This document shows, piece after piece, positions 22,741 to 29,539 of a DNA stretch of 36,713 nt. How positions within the stretch are numbered: the stretch's first letter is position 1; each line of letters starts with the position of its first letter. Below the pieces are notes generated by a model. The model ran no database searches and had not been told where the DNA came from. It was given only the letters and a program-made list of their open reading frames with translations. The DNA is from Pseudonocardia pini. Its GTDB lineage: Bacteria > Actinomycetota > Actinomycetes > Mycobacteriales > Pseudonocardiaceae. The DNA is taken from NCBI RefSeq assembly GCF_013870575.1, contig NZ_JACBXB010000004.1:1-36713 (forward strand), given 5' to 3'. A program made the translations under genes and the position numbers.

Positions 22741-22885
22741 GACGCTCGACCAGCGCGCAGGCGTGGGCGTACGCCTCACGCCAGGTCGGCCAGTACGTGA
22801 GCACGTCGCTGAGCCACGCCTGGCCCACGTCGACAACGCACCACATCCCGGTCGACGAGATGCGGCCTACCTGCGGCTTGGTCAC
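22721..22885 (-). CDS. Small hypothetical protein, 54 aa
   Basis: GTG at 22885 overlaps the VRR-NUC stop as GTGA. The sequence begins MTKPQVGRISSTGMWCVVDV and continues QAWLSDVLTYWPTWREAYAH, ending ALVERRARQQG, a small alpha/beta pattern rich in Trp and Tyr. No known domain. It overlaps the HNH gene by 20 bases. Translation is supported by coupling. It may be a partner of the nucleases around it, but nothing visible proves this. Confidence 0.6.
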   Translation of the reverse strand: MTKPQVGRISSTGMWCVVDVGQAWLSDVLTYWPTWREAYAHACALVERRARQQG

Positions 22886-23202
22886 GGGGTCCTCCTGAGT
22901 CGGGCGAGGATTGCGGGTCGGTCGGCTGGCCGCCAGACGGTGGCGTGCTGTCCGAGGTGGTCGAGCCAGGTGCGTTGGTCTGGCCGGAGTTGGCCGCGGT
23001 CGGTCTTCAGCTCGACGAGCAGGACGTCGCCGTCTCGGGCGAGGAGCAGGTCCGGGCTGCCGATGTGGCCCTGAACGGCCGTGCGCCAGCCCGCGGCGGT
23101 GCGGGCTGGCCGGAAGTGCGCGACGCGCCAGCCGTGGAGCTGGGCGGCCTGGATGACCCACTCGGCGAAGGCGGCTTCGGACTCGGCGGGGCGGGTCACC
23201 AT
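22882..23202 (-). CDS. VRR-NUC domain nuclease, 106 aa
   Basis: ATG at 23202 is used; a GTG three bases downstream (23199) overlaps the previous stop as GTGA and could also serve. The motif order is E-A-AFAEWVIQAAQLHGWRVA, then GSPDLLLARDGDVLLVELKT with the catalytic Asp and ExK-type site (PD-(D/E)XK family), and QRTWLDHLGQHATVWRP. Small VRR-NUC proteins of phages process DNA junctions during replication or recombination. It lies among the recombination genes of this module. Confidence 0.8.
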   Translation of the reverse strand: MVTRPAESEAAFAEWVIQAAQLHGWRVAHFRPARTAAGWRTAVQGHIGSPDLLLARDGDVLLVELKTDRGQLRPDQRTWLDHLGQHATVWRPADRPAILARLRRTP

Positions 23203-23438
23203 CGGCGGAACTCGCGGTCGGGGTCGTGCGCGAGCTCGCGGGGGTCGAGCGGGGCGTGGATGACCCCGGCGGCGTCGAGCCGGGCCGGGTGGGCCGGGAG
23301 GTTGGCGAGCGGCTCCCGCTCGCCAACCATGGACTCCCGCGTGCACGGCTGGCCAGCAGGCTCGCCGCAGCCCTTCGGCGGGAACGGGCAGGGCACGGTG
23401 AGCGCCTGCTGCCGGTCCTGCTCCAGCTCGGGGGTCAC
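23196..23438 (-). CDS. Small Cys-rich zinc-binding-type protein, 80 aa
   Basis: GTG at 23438 overlaps the replication gene stop as GTGA. The motif CPFPPKGCGEPAGQPCT has three Cys with zinc-ligand spacing and is followed by LANLPAHPARLDAAGVIHAP. Proteins with this C-x6-GC-x6-C plus HPARL pattern are common, small and unassigned in actinophages. Placed between the replication protein and the VRR-NUC gene, it is probably an accessory nucleic-acid-binding protein (inference). Confidence 0.65.
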   Translation of the reverse strand: MTPELEQDRQQALTVPCPFPPKGCGEPAGQPCTRESMVGEREPLANLPAHPARLDAAGVIHAPLDPRELAHDPDREFRRW

Positions 23439-24262
23439 GTGCCCACCGCACGGAGGTGCGGGGCGTGGTCACAGCGCGCGGAGCGGCCGTCCGGGAGGTC
23501 CCGCATGCCGCGCTCGTCGCACTGCCCGCAGGCGTCGACGGCGGCCCGGAACGCGGCCCGCTGGGCTTCCTTCGGGTCGACCGGCGTCGAGGCTTCCAGG
23601 GACAGCCGGACGTCGCGGCAGGCCCGGCAGTTCGGGCCCGGGTCTCCGGCAGGGATGTCGCGGTGGCGGCCGCAGCGCGGGTTGACCGGGTCGAGCCGGG
23701 GGGCGGGGGGCTCGTGCGCGTTCGAGTCAGGAACCCCCCCGCCCCAAGTCTCTCCTGAAGGGGACGGGCCGGGACGGGCCGGGACGGGCCGGGACGCCTG
23801 CGCAGGCGTACGCGCGCCCGTGAGTACATCCTCCGTTACTAACGGCGTTGGTAACGCGTTACCGAACCTGTTACCGCCCGGAGGGGTCGGCGGGGCCTCG
23901 TCGGGAGCCTGTTGCGGGTTTCGCCTGGTCCGGTGCTTAGCGACCCGCTTGCGGGTCTCCTCCCGGCGGGCCTCGACGTCCGCCCGCGTCGGGTTCGAGT
24001 CGGCCCAATCGTGGAACCGGTAGCCGCGCTCCCCCTGCTCGGTCGCTGCTTCCCACAAGCCAGCCGCCTGCAACTTACCCGCGAGTAGCTCGCGCGAATC
24101 GTGTCGACGGACGACCTCGGACGGCACGAACCCGTCAGTCAGGTTGCGCGCCGCCCACGCCCCGCACAGCGTCCAGAGGCCCATCGCGGCCACCCGCTGA
24201 CGGCCGAGGGCACGCACCTTCCGGTGCTCCGGGAGCCCGTCGTCGACCTTGAACCACGCCAT
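23435..24262 (-). CDS. Replication initiator-like protein with winged-helix N-terminus, 275 aa
   Basis: ATG at 24262 overlaps the previous stop as TGATG. The N-terminal 100 residues (MAWFKVDDGLPEHRKVRALG, MGLWTLCGAWAARNLTDGFV) match the helix-turn-helix replication proteins seen in actinophages. Next come RADVEARREETRKRVAKHRT, a Pro/Gly-rich linker and a C-terminal part with CGRHRDIPAGDPGPNCRACR and CGQCDER, two Cys clusters probably binding zinc. The linker-coding DNA carries repeats and palindromes resembling an origin. Lambda O has its origin in the same relative place in its own gene. Its partner may be host helicase-loading machinery. Confidence 0.7.
   Translation of the reverse strand: MAWFKVDDGLPEHRKVRALGRQRVAAMGLWTLCGAWAARNLTDGFVPSEVVRRHDSRELLAGKLQAAGLWEAATEQGERGYRFHDWADSNPTRADVEARREETRKRVAKHRTRRNPQQAPDEAPPTPPGGNRFGNALPTPLVTEDVLTGARTPAQASRPVPARPGPSPSGETWGGGVPDSNAHEPPAPRLDPVNPRCGRHRDIPAGDPGPNCRACRDVRLSLEASTPVDPKEAQRAAFRAAVDACGQCDERGMRDLPDGRSARCDHAPHLRAVGT
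23761..23877. other. Candidate phage replication origin inside the replication gene
   Basis: Seen: a 10-base unit repeated three times exactly (gggacgggcc, 23761-23790) and a perfect 14-base palindrome at 23795-23808. Beyond them, in 23835-23875, four copies of GTTACC/GTTACT occur in both orientations, including the perfect palindrome GGTAACGCGTTACC at 23850-23863. This stretch is less GC-rich than its surroundings. Inference: iteron-type binding sites for the initiator encoded by the same gene, as in lambda O. Confidence 0.5.
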
Positions 24263-24558
24263 CAGGCGGCCTTTCTGGGAGCGCGGGGAGCCCGCCCCTG
24301 GGGAGCAGGGGCGGGCTCGGTCCACGCGAGGAGTTCGGACAGGCGTGCGTCCACCGGGACGAGCGCGGCGAGGGTGAGGCACCACGTCCACACCCAGTAC
24401 GGGTCACCGTCGGACAGCCGCTCGGCCTCCGCGTAGGCGTCGAGCGCCTGGCCGGGCTTGCCGTCGTGCACGGCGTACACGAACGCCAGAGCGGCGGGGA
24501 CCAGCGCATCCGACTTCGGGTGCCCCGTGGACGGGATCGGGCGCGCAGGGCGGCTCAC
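24262..24558 (-). CDS. Conserved hypothetical protein, 98 aa
   Basis: GTG at 24558 overlaps the previous stop as GTGA; its stop overlaps the replication gene as TGATG. The protein is helical: PKSDALVPAALAFVYAVHDG, then GQALDAYAEAERLSDGDPYW and VWTWCLTLAALVPVDARLSE, ending in a Pro/Ala/Arg-rich tail (APAPQGRAPRAPRKAA). The alternating helix-turn pattern suggests a small helical repeat protein, perhaps an interaction partner of the replication protein. No family is recognised. Confidence 0.65.
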   Translation of the reverse strand: MSRPARPIPSTGHPKSDALVPAALAFVYAVHDGKPGQALDAYAEAERLSDGDPYWVWTWCLTLAALVPVDARLSELLAWTEPAPAPQGRAPRAPRKAA

Positions 24559-25004
24559 AGCACACCCCCGACCGTCGCCACGGTCTCGACGGGCCGCGGC
24601 TTCCGGTGCAGCGGCTCGGCGAGCTGGACCACCTCGACCGCGAGCGGAGTGAGCCGACCGTCAGCGGCCAGCCCGCGCCGGGTGAGCGCCCGCACCGTCA
24701 GTGGGTGGGTGCCGTCCGGCAAGGCCGGGAGCGGCAGCACGTCCCCCGGCTGCGCGGACGCGAGCGCGGCGCGGACCGGGTTGACGATCGCCGCGCGGGC
24801 ACGCCTCGTCAGCGGCCGGAACAGCCGGTCCGCGGCGAGCATCCGCGTGAGCAGCTCGACGCCCGTCGGGGTTGCGAGCGGGTGGGCCGCGGTGGCGGCG
24901 TCCAGGGGCTCGCGCTCGACGACCTGGCAGGTCCCGAACAGCGGCTCGGGCTGGTCGCCCTGCTCCCGCAGCCGCTCGACGAGCGCCGGGTCCACAGCGG
25001 TCAT
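24555..25004 (-). CDS. Conserved hypothetical protein, 149 aa
   Basis: ATG at 25004 overlaps the upstream stop as ATGA, so the longer frame to 25193 is rejected. The sequence MTAVDPALVERLREQGDQPE is followed by helical segments (GVELLTRMLAADRLFRPLTR, RAAIVNPVRAALASAQPGDV) and LPLPALPDGTHPLTVRALTR, then GLAADGRLTPLAVEVVQLAE. It has no obvious catalytic motif and may be a helical DNA- or protein-binding factor of the early module. Stop overlaps the next gene's start as GTGA. Confidence 0.65.
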   Translation of the reverse strand: MTAVDPALVERLREQGDQPEPLFGTCQVVEREPLDAATAAHPLATPTGVELLTRMLAADRLFRPLTRRARAAIVNPVRAALASAQPGDVLPLPALPDGTHPLTVRALTRRGLAADGRLTPLAVEVVQLAEPLHRKPRPVETVATVGGVL

Positions 25005-25240
25005 GTCGTCCCCTCGGTCAGGGCGCGGACGGTGCGGCAGGGCCACTCGAATCCGCAGTCGGTGCACCAGTCGTCCTGGCGCTGGTGGAGGGCGAGGGCG
25101 GCGGCGATGCGCTCCCCGCGGCGGTCCAACTCGGCGATCAGGGCGTCGTAGTGGGCCCAGAACGCGCCCGCTGGAGATGCCGGTTCGGCGCACTGGCGGG
25201 AGATCTGGACGAAATCGGCGACCAGGTCCTCGGCGGTCAC
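25001..25240 (-). CDS. Small hypothetical protein with Cys pair, 79 aa
   Basis: GTG at 25240 overlaps the RecT stop as GTGA. The N-terminal 60 residues are helical (AEDLVADFVQISRQCAEPAS, LIAELDRRGERIAAALALHQ), and the C-terminus carries DDWCTDCGFEWPCRTVRALT, with three Cys in C-x2-C-x6-C spacing that probably binds zinc. The ORF of the other frame, running to 26131, is a shadow of the RecT gene. Probably an accessory factor in the recombination cluster. Confidence 0.65.
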   Translation of the reverse strand: MTAEDLVADFVQISRQCAEPASPAGAFWAHYDALIAELDRRGERIAAALALHQRQDDWCTDCGFEWPCRTVRALTEGTT

Positions 25241-26124
25241 GACGGCTGGCCCGTCGGCTGCGCCTTGAGCGCGGCGAGCAGCTGCTCGGCGTCGGAGTAG
25301 GTGACCTGCCCGTACGAGGTGATCTCCCGACCGAGGACCCCGGACGCGTAGTCGAGGCGGTTGCCGATCTCCTGCTCGCGGATCAGCGCGAAGATCTCCC
25401 GCTGCTGCTCCTGGTCCATCAGCCGGTCGGCGGCGGCCGCGGGGCCGGTGAGCTCGGCGGCGGTCGGGGCGGGCTGGTCGACGACGCGGGTCATGCGGCC
25501 GGTGGCCACCGGGTTGTCGGTGTGCGCCATCTCGTCCTCGGAGTAGACCGCGGCGAGGTCCTGGGGGAAGGCCTTGCGGATCGCGAGGGCCTCGGCGCAC
25601 TTCGCGATCATGTGGGCGCTCTTGTCCTGCCACATCTTCGTGAGGCGGGTGACGTTGTCCCACGTCTTCGTCTGGGCGTACTCGCGGAACATCGCGACGC
25701 CCCAGGTGGGCTCGTCGCGGTCGTCCCGCAGGATCCCGACCCGCGCGGCGGCGGGGGGCTCCTCGGCGAGCCACACGTCCACCCAGACGCCATCGGGTCC
25801 GCACCACTGGGGGGCGGTCTGCCCGCGGTAGTGCGGGTTGCGGGCGGCGACGAGCCGGAACCCGTCGATGCCGGTCTGGATGGTCCACTTCGTGGTCTTG
25901 TCCGCGCCGCGGCCCTCGGAGCGGGGGATCATGTAGATCTGCCGGGCGAACGGGTCCAGCCCGGTGCGGGCGCACACGTGGTGGAAGACGGCGAGGTCGC
26001 CCTCCGGGGCGTCGGCCACGCCGATCTGAGCGAGGGTGGCCCGCTGCGCCGGGGTCCACGCCTGCTGGTGCATCGCGAGGGTGCCCGCGGGCTCGACCTC
26101 GACGGTGGCGATCTCGGTGGTCAC
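25237..26124 (-). CDS. recT: RecT family single-strand annealing protein, 295 aa
   Basis: GTG at 26124 overlaps the upstream stop as GTGA. Recognisable RecT segments: GLDPFARQIYMIPRSEGRGA, TKWTIQTGIDGFRLVAARNP, then MFREYAQTKTWDNVTRLTKM and KSAHMIAKCAEALAIRKAFP. RecT binds single-stranded DNA and pairs homologous strands in phage recombination. The C-terminal 70 residues vary and may bind partners. It lies next to a RecE-like nuclease, forming the classical RecE/RecT pair used for phage DNA repair and gene exchange. Confidence 0.92.
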   Translation of the reverse strand: MTTEIATVEVEPAGTLAMHQQAWTPAQRATLAQIGVADAPEGDLAVFHHVCARTGLDPFARQIYMIPRSEGRGADKTTKWTIQTGIDGFRLVAARNPHYRGQTAPQWCGPDGVWVDVWLAEEPPAAARVGILRDDRDEPTWGVAMFREYAQTKTWDNVTRLTKMWQDKSAHMIAKCAEALAIRKAFPQDLAAVYSEDEMAHTDNPVATGRMTRVVDQPAPTAAELTGPAAAADRLMDQEQQREIFALIREQEIGNRLDYASGVLGREITSYGQVTYSDAEQLLAALKAQPTGQPS

Positions 26125-26987
26125 TGGGCACTCCCGATCAGGTCGTCGTACTTGTGGGTGAGGTAGCCGGGCAGCGCGAGCGGCTGCGGGGCGTCCGGGC
26201 TGTAGCCGGGCCAGTGGTTGGCCTCGGTGCAGTCGCGGTAGATCTCGCGGGCCTGCCGGTTGAGCTCGCGGCCGTAGGCCATGGCCTCGGGGTCCGGGTA
26301 GGTCACGGACACGAGGTAGGGGGCGACCTTCTCCTGCGCGATGAGCACGAAGATGGGTTCCAGACCGCCGTTGAGGCCGAGGGCGGGCCAGGCGTCGCAG
26401 TACCAGGGGGCCTGCTGGTGGTAGCCGTAGCGGGCCATCGAGCGGGCGAACGCGCCCGGCTCGGCGTCGTCGGTGGTCTTGTAGTCCACGACGATCGGCC
26501 GCTCGCCCTCGTCGACGTCAGGGATCCGGTCGGCCATCACCCGGCACATCACCCCCGTTTCGGGGTCCCGGTAGACGAGCACGAGCTCGGAGCGTCCGGG
26601 GCGGGCGAACAGCGGCCCGGCGACTGGATGGCGGCGGGCCGCGGCGACCATGTCCCGAACTCGCATGGCGTCCTTCGTCAGCAGCGGTGTCGCCCCGACA
26701 GCGCGGGCCTCGGCCGCGGCCTCCTTGGCGGCGTTCGTGCGCCAGTCCTTCGCCGCGATCTCCGCGATCGGGTCACCGACGCCTAGGAGCTCGGCATGCG
26801 CGGCGCGGCCGAGGTCGAACGCGTCCGTGTCGGGCCGCGGGTGCTCGCGGTTCCACGCGAACAGGGCGGGCGGGTTCGGCGGGGTCAGCATCCGCGCCCC
26901 GGTCGAGGACAGCGAACCGCCCTCGACCGGGTCCCGCTGGTACCGGGCGGGCGTGACGTCCTCGTAGACGCCGGGCTCGGCGATCAT
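26121..26987 (-). CDS. PD-(D/E)XK nuclease, RecE-like exonuclease, 288 aa
   Basis: ATG at 26987 overlaps the upstream stop as ATGA. The N-terminus PGVYEDVTPARYQRDPVEGG and SLSSTGARMLTPPNPPALFA fits PDDEXK-type exonucleases of phage recombination modules. The catalytic region shows FDLGRAAHAELLG, IPDVDEGERPIVVDYKTTDD with the Asp and DYK catalytic triad of the family, and YGYHQQAPWYCDAWPALG. It would make single-stranded 3' tails for RecT. The tail (DLIGSAQ) overlaps the RecT gene start, so the two are coupled. Confidence 0.88.
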   Translation of the reverse strand: MIAEPGVYEDVTPARYQRDPVEGGSLSSTGARMLTPPNPPALFAWNREHPRPDTDAFDLGRAAHAELLGVGDPIAEIAAKDWRTNAAKEAAAEARAVGATPLLTKDAMRVRDMVAAARRHPVAGPLFARPGRSELVLVYRDPETGVMCRVMADRIPDVDEGERPIVVDYKTTDDAEPGAFARSMARYGYHQQAPWYCDAWPALGLNGGLEPIFVLIAQEKVAPYLVSVTYPDPEAMAYGRELNRQAREIYRDCTEANHWPGYSPDAPQPLALPGYLTHKYDDLIGSAQ

Positions 26988-27238
26988 GCTGCGCTCCTGG
27001 TGTTGGGTCGGTCGGGGAACCCGGGCGGCCGCCACGCCGTGTCGACCAGCCGCCAGGTGTGGCCGGCGGTCGCGGTGGGGGTGAGGACGGGCTTCGGGGA
27101 CGGTTTGCGGCCCTGGATGGCGTGGGCGCGGGAGCAGAACCGGCGGAGGGCGTAGTGCGTCCAGGACTCGTTCCGGCGCTTCGGGAACGGGGCGGCGCAC
27201 ACGTCGCAGGTCCGGTCCGTCCGGGCGGCGGCGGTCAT
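26984..27238 (-). CDS. Small zinc-ribbon-type protein, 84 aa
   Basis: ATG at 27238 overlaps the upstream stop as ATGA. The N-terminus is MTAAARTDRTCDVCAAPFPK with C-x2-C, followed by HYALRRFCSRAHAIQGRKPS with C-x3-H, the pattern of a zinc ribbon. The rest is basic and disordered (KPSPKPVLTPTATAGHTWRL). Small zinc proteins beside the RecE-like gene are common in actinophages and may help DNA binding. No specific function is established. Confidence 0.65.
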   Translation of the reverse strand: MTAAARTDRTCDVCAAPFPKRRNESWTHYALRRFCSRAHAIQGRKPSPKPVLTPTATAGHTWRLVDTAWRPPGFPDRPNTRSAA

Positions 27239-27579
27239 GCTGCGCGCCTGGCGGGGAAGCCGGGGTGATCGGTGGCGGCCTTCCGGGCGCGCCGGTCGCC
27301 CTCGGCCTGGGCGCGGTAGAACGCCCGCCGCCACGCGGCGGCGGTGATCCCGACCCGGGTGTGGAAGTCGACGAAGCGGACGAGGCCGCGGTGCCGGTCC
27401 CACTCCTCGAGGATCTCGTCGCGGGAGCGGTAGATCCTGGTGGGTGGGGGGCGGCGGGCGCCGACGGCGACGCGGTGGGCGTCGAGGCAGGGGTCGCAGG
27501 CGAGGTCGCCGGCGCGGACGTGCCGCTGGTAGGCGGCGTCCGTGCCGCACGGGAGGAGCTCGCGGACGGCGGCGGTCAT
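27235..27579 (-). CDS. Small Cys-pair protein with helical C-terminus, 114 aa
   Basis: ATG at 27579 overlaps the upstream stop as ATGA. The sequence begins MTAAVRELLPCGTDAAYQRH and continues HVRAGDLACDPCLDAHRVAV, where three Cys and a His have zinc-ligand spacing (CGT-x12-GxxCDxC). The helical part (RSRDEILEEWDRHRGLVRFV) and basic end (RKAATDHPGFPARRAA) follow. The CGT...GDLACDPC pattern recurs in actinophage and actinobacterial small proteins of unknown role. A WhiB-type Fe-S protein is not indicated, because the fourth Cys and GVWGG are missing. Confidence 0.65.
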   Translation of the reverse strand: MTAAVRELLPCGTDAAYQRHVRAGDLACDPCLDAHRVAVGARRPPPTRIYRSRDEILEEWDRHRGLVRFVDFHTRVGITAAAWRRAFYRAQAEGDRRARKAATDHPGFPARRAA

Positions 27580-27779
27580 CGCGCACCGGCCATGCGCACG
27601 AGCCCGGCCAGGTGGTCGGCCACCGCGATCGCGTCCGCGGCCGTGCGCTCGCGTCCTTCGACCCACGTGTCCTGACCGGTGCGGACGCGGAACCGCCAGG
27701 GCAGGATCCCGCCGATCCGGATGTGCTCGCGGGTGACCTCGGCACGGCCGACGGGCACCGGCCGGTACCCGCGGCTCAT
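27576..27779 (-). CDS. Small hypothetical protein, 67 aa
   Basis: ATG at 27779 overlaps the upstream stop as ATGA; a longer frame to 27869 would overlap the previous gene. The protein is MSRGYRPVPVGRAEVTREHI and FRVRTGQDTWVEGRERTAAD, ending DAIAVADHLAGLVRMAGAR, with a helix at the end. No domain is recognised; it may be a small alpha/beta factor. Double coupling to its neighbours supports translation. Confidence 0.6.
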   Translation of the reverse strand: MSRGYRPVPVGRAEVTREHIRIGGILPWRFRVRTGQDTWVEGRERTAADAIAVADHLAGLVRMAGAR

Positions 27780-28231
27780 GCGGCACGCTCGCGGAGCTGG
27801 CGGGCGCAGTCGCGGAGCGCCTGGACGACGTCGGCGGCGGCCTGCGGGCGGCAGCGGTCGCACGGGCACGCGGCGTCGCGGCCGTCGAGCCAGTCGAAGA
27901 TGCCGTCGACGTGCGCGTGGCCGAGGTGCTCGGCGAGCGCCACGTACGCGGGGTGTGCGCCGTGCGCGTGGGGTCCGAACCCGGCGACGTGCTGGGCGCC
28001 GTCCACGGACGGTGTGCCGCAGACGATGGCGATGGCGCCGGCCACGTCGGTGGGGTATCCGGGCAGCCAGGTGCTGGAGGGGTCGCCGGTGACGGGGTTG
28101 AGGTAGTGGGCGGAGTGCGCGAGGCCGTGGGTCTCGATGATCGTGGCGGAACGATCGAGGATCTGATCGGTTGTTGCGCTATTCGGGTGGATCTCGCGGG
28201 TCTGAAGCAACCTGCGGGATAGCGTCGACAT
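27776..28231 (-). CDS. Conserved hypothetical protein (DUF6197-like), 151 aa
   Basis: ATG at 28231 with GGGAG eight bases upstream; an in-frame extension to 28282 is unlikely. The first third is basic and Thr-rich (STLSRRLLQTREIHPNSATT); then come DRSATIIETHGLAHSAHYLN and VAGAIAIVCGTPSVDGAQHV, and an acidic/Cys end (WLDGRDAACPCDRCRPQAAA). A block of His/Gly residues (GFGPHAHGAHPAYVALAEHL) is also present. The layout recalls the DUF6197 family of actinobacteria and phages, which has no known role. Confidence in the family is low; in the gene itself it is high. Confidence 0.6.
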   Translation of the reverse strand: MSTLSRRLLQTREIHPNSATTDQILDRSATIIETHGLAHSAHYLNPVTGDPSSTWLPGYPTDVAGAIAIVCGTPSVDGAQHVAGFGPHAHGAHPAYVALAEHLGHAHVDGIFDWLDGRDAACPCDRCRPQAAADVVQALRDCARQLRERAA

Positions 28232-28313
28232 GACGTACTCCCTGTCGGGGGGATGGCGTTGGATCGGATTCGGGGCTCTCACCGTTGGCGCGGTGGGGGC
28301 CCCTCGGTCTGTG

Positions 28314-28709
28314 TCAGGCCGGTGGCCTGGTTTCGGCGATCAGCCGGTCCACGGCCTCGCCGATCTCCTGGTCGACTTCGTCCCGGGCTTCCCGCAGGAC
28401 CGCGGCGAGTGCCCGGTCTGCTGGGTTGCTGGCGCGGCCGAGGTCGTCGAGGAACGCGTCGTCGTCGAGGACCTGCGCGAGGTCAAGCACCTCGACCCGA
28501 CCGGCTTGGCGTGGCGGTCCTGGCCGGTACCGGCGGCAGTCGCAGAACGCACAGTCCGTCCCGGCCCGGTAGTGCTCGTGGGCTTCACCGACGTGCCCGC
28601 AGGTGCAGGGCCGCGCGGTCTGCACCTCCGAGTCCCCGAACGGGTTGAGGACCAGGGCCACGACCCCCAGGACGAGGAGGACCAGCCCTGCGATCACCTC
28701 GCGGCTCAC
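28314..28709 (-). CDS. Membrane-anchored Cys-rich protein, 131 aa
   Basis: GTG at 28709 overlaps the upstream stop as GTGA. Residues 1-21 (MSREVIAGLVLLVLGVVALV) form one membrane span. Then comes CTCGHVGEAHEHYRAGTDC with CAFCDC, a set of at least six Cys and His residues with zinc-binding spacing on the cytoplasmic or outer side. The C-terminal half is acidic and helical (ALAAVLREARDEVDQEIGEA). The mix of membrane anchor and zinc cluster is unusual. It may be an early anti-host or superinfection factor (inference). Confidence 0.65.
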   Translation of the reverse strand: MSREVIAGLVLLVLGVVALVLNPFGDSEVQTARPCTCGHVGEAHEHYRAGTDCAFCDCRRYRPGPPRQAGRVEVLDLAQVLDDDAFLDDLGRASNPADRALAAVLREARDEVDQEIGEAVDRLIAETRPPA

Positions 28710-29014
28710 ATCTCCTCCAGCGCGGTGACGGCGGCGATCAGGTCGGCGGCGGGCGAGACCGGCAACGGGGTGAAGGTGCCCTCCCATGCCTCGACCAGGG
28801 CGCGGGCGGCACCGATGACGGCGACGGCCTCGGCCGACCCGACCGACACGATCTTGTCGACCGGTGCGGTCGCGACGGCTAGCCGGACGAGGGCCCCGTG
28901 CGCGGCACACACCCGGGCAGGCCGCCGGTCTGCGTCGGGGATGCAGTCACAGCCGTCCTCGCCGATCGCGCGGGCCATCTCGATGATCGCCGCAGCGTGC
29001 TCGGACGGGGTCAT
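28706..29014 (-). CDS. Conserved hypothetical protein, 102 aa
   Basis: ATG at 29014 overlaps the upstream stop as ATGA, and its stop overlaps the next gene as GTGA. The protein is helical and acidic: MTPSEHAAAIIEMARAIGED, with Cys in GCDCIPDAD and VCAAHG, then helices (ALVRLAVATAPVDKIVSVGS, AVAVIGAARALVEAWEGTFT). The Cys/His spacing could bind zinc. A small regulatory role in the early operon is likely, but no family is named. Confidence 0.65.
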   Translation of the reverse strand: MTPSEHAAAIIEMARAIGEDGCDCIPDADRRPARVCAAHGALVRLAVATAPVDKIVSVGSAEAVAVIGAARALVEAWEGTFTPLPVSPAADLIAAVTALEEM

Positions 29015-29169
29015 GAGGTCACCTCGTCGATCTCCTCGTCGGAGATCCCGAGGACGTGGAGCGCCTGCCGGACCTCAAGGTCGAGGCCGTCCGGGGTGTC
29101 GGCGAACCAGTAGTCGTCGTCCAACGACTCCAGGATGAAGACGAGGGCCTCGCCCCGCGCGGTACTCAC
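29011..29169 (-). CDS. Small acidic protein, 52 aa
   Basis: GTG at 29169 overlaps the upstream stop as GTGA. The sequence is MSTARGEALVFILESLDDDY, then WFADTPDGLDLEVRQALHVL and GISDEEIDEVTS, strongly acidic with alternating Leu. Acidic small proteins of temperate phages can mimic DNA and block host factors, but no such match is visible here. Coupling to both neighbours supports that it is a gene. Confidence 0.6.
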   Translation of the reverse strand: MSTARGEALVFILESLDDDYWFADTPDGLDLEVRQALHVLGISDEEIDEVTS

Positions 29170-29387
29170 AGCTCCTCCCCGGCGAGGATCCGGCGGGCCG
29201 CGACCAACGCGAGGCAGTCGCCGCGCACGTCGGTCAGGCACCGCCCGGCCGCGTGGTCGGGGACGGTGGCCTCCAGCTGAAGGATGAGGCTGGTGCGGGG
29301 CTGGCCGTCGGCGACCTCACGGAGGAGGAGCGTGTCGATCGCGTCGCCGATGACCTGCTGGTCCTCGATCGTCGTGGCGGTGGTCAT
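29166..29387 (-). CDS. Small hypothetical protein, 73 aa
   Basis: ATG at 29387 overlaps the stop of the 51-residue gene as ATGA; the frame from 29525 is therefore not the true gene. The protein: MTTATTIEDQQVIGDAIDTL, then LLREVADGQPRTSLILQLEA and RCLTDVRGDCLALVAARRIL, with a helix, two Cys and an acidic end. No family is recognised. Stop overlaps the next gene as GTGA. Confidence 0.6.
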   Translation of the reverse strand: MTTATTIEDQQVIGDAIDTLLLREVADGQPRTSLILQLEATVPDHAAGRCLTDVRGDCLALVAARRILAGEEL

Positions 29388-29539
29388 CGGGTCGTGGCTC
29401 CTCGGAGGGTGATGCGCGAGCGGCGGGCCGCGGCGCGGGTCAGGCGGTGACGGGGCCGCGGCGCGGTGACCGCCAGCCCCAGGACGACGACGAACACGAG
29501 GGCGTCGAGCGCGAGCGCCGCGCACAGCACGCCGGTCAC
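29384..29539 (-). CDS. Small single-span membrane protein, 51 aa
   Basis: GTG at 29539 overlaps the antirepressor stop as GTGA, and its TGA at 29384-29386 overlaps the next ATG as ATGA. The protein has one membrane span (LCAALALDALVFVVVLGLAV) followed by a strongly basic tail (PRPRHRLTRAAARRSRITLR). Such small basic membrane proteins can modify the host envelope. It is placed in the early operon and would be expressed soon after infection. Confidence 0.65.
   Translation of the reverse strand: MTGVLCAALALDALVFVVVLGLAVTAPRPRHRLTRAAARRSRITLRGATTR

Noticed and set aside
27235-27579. WhiB-type iron-sulfur regulator
   Set aside because: Has only three well-placed Cys and lacks the conserved GVWGG turn.
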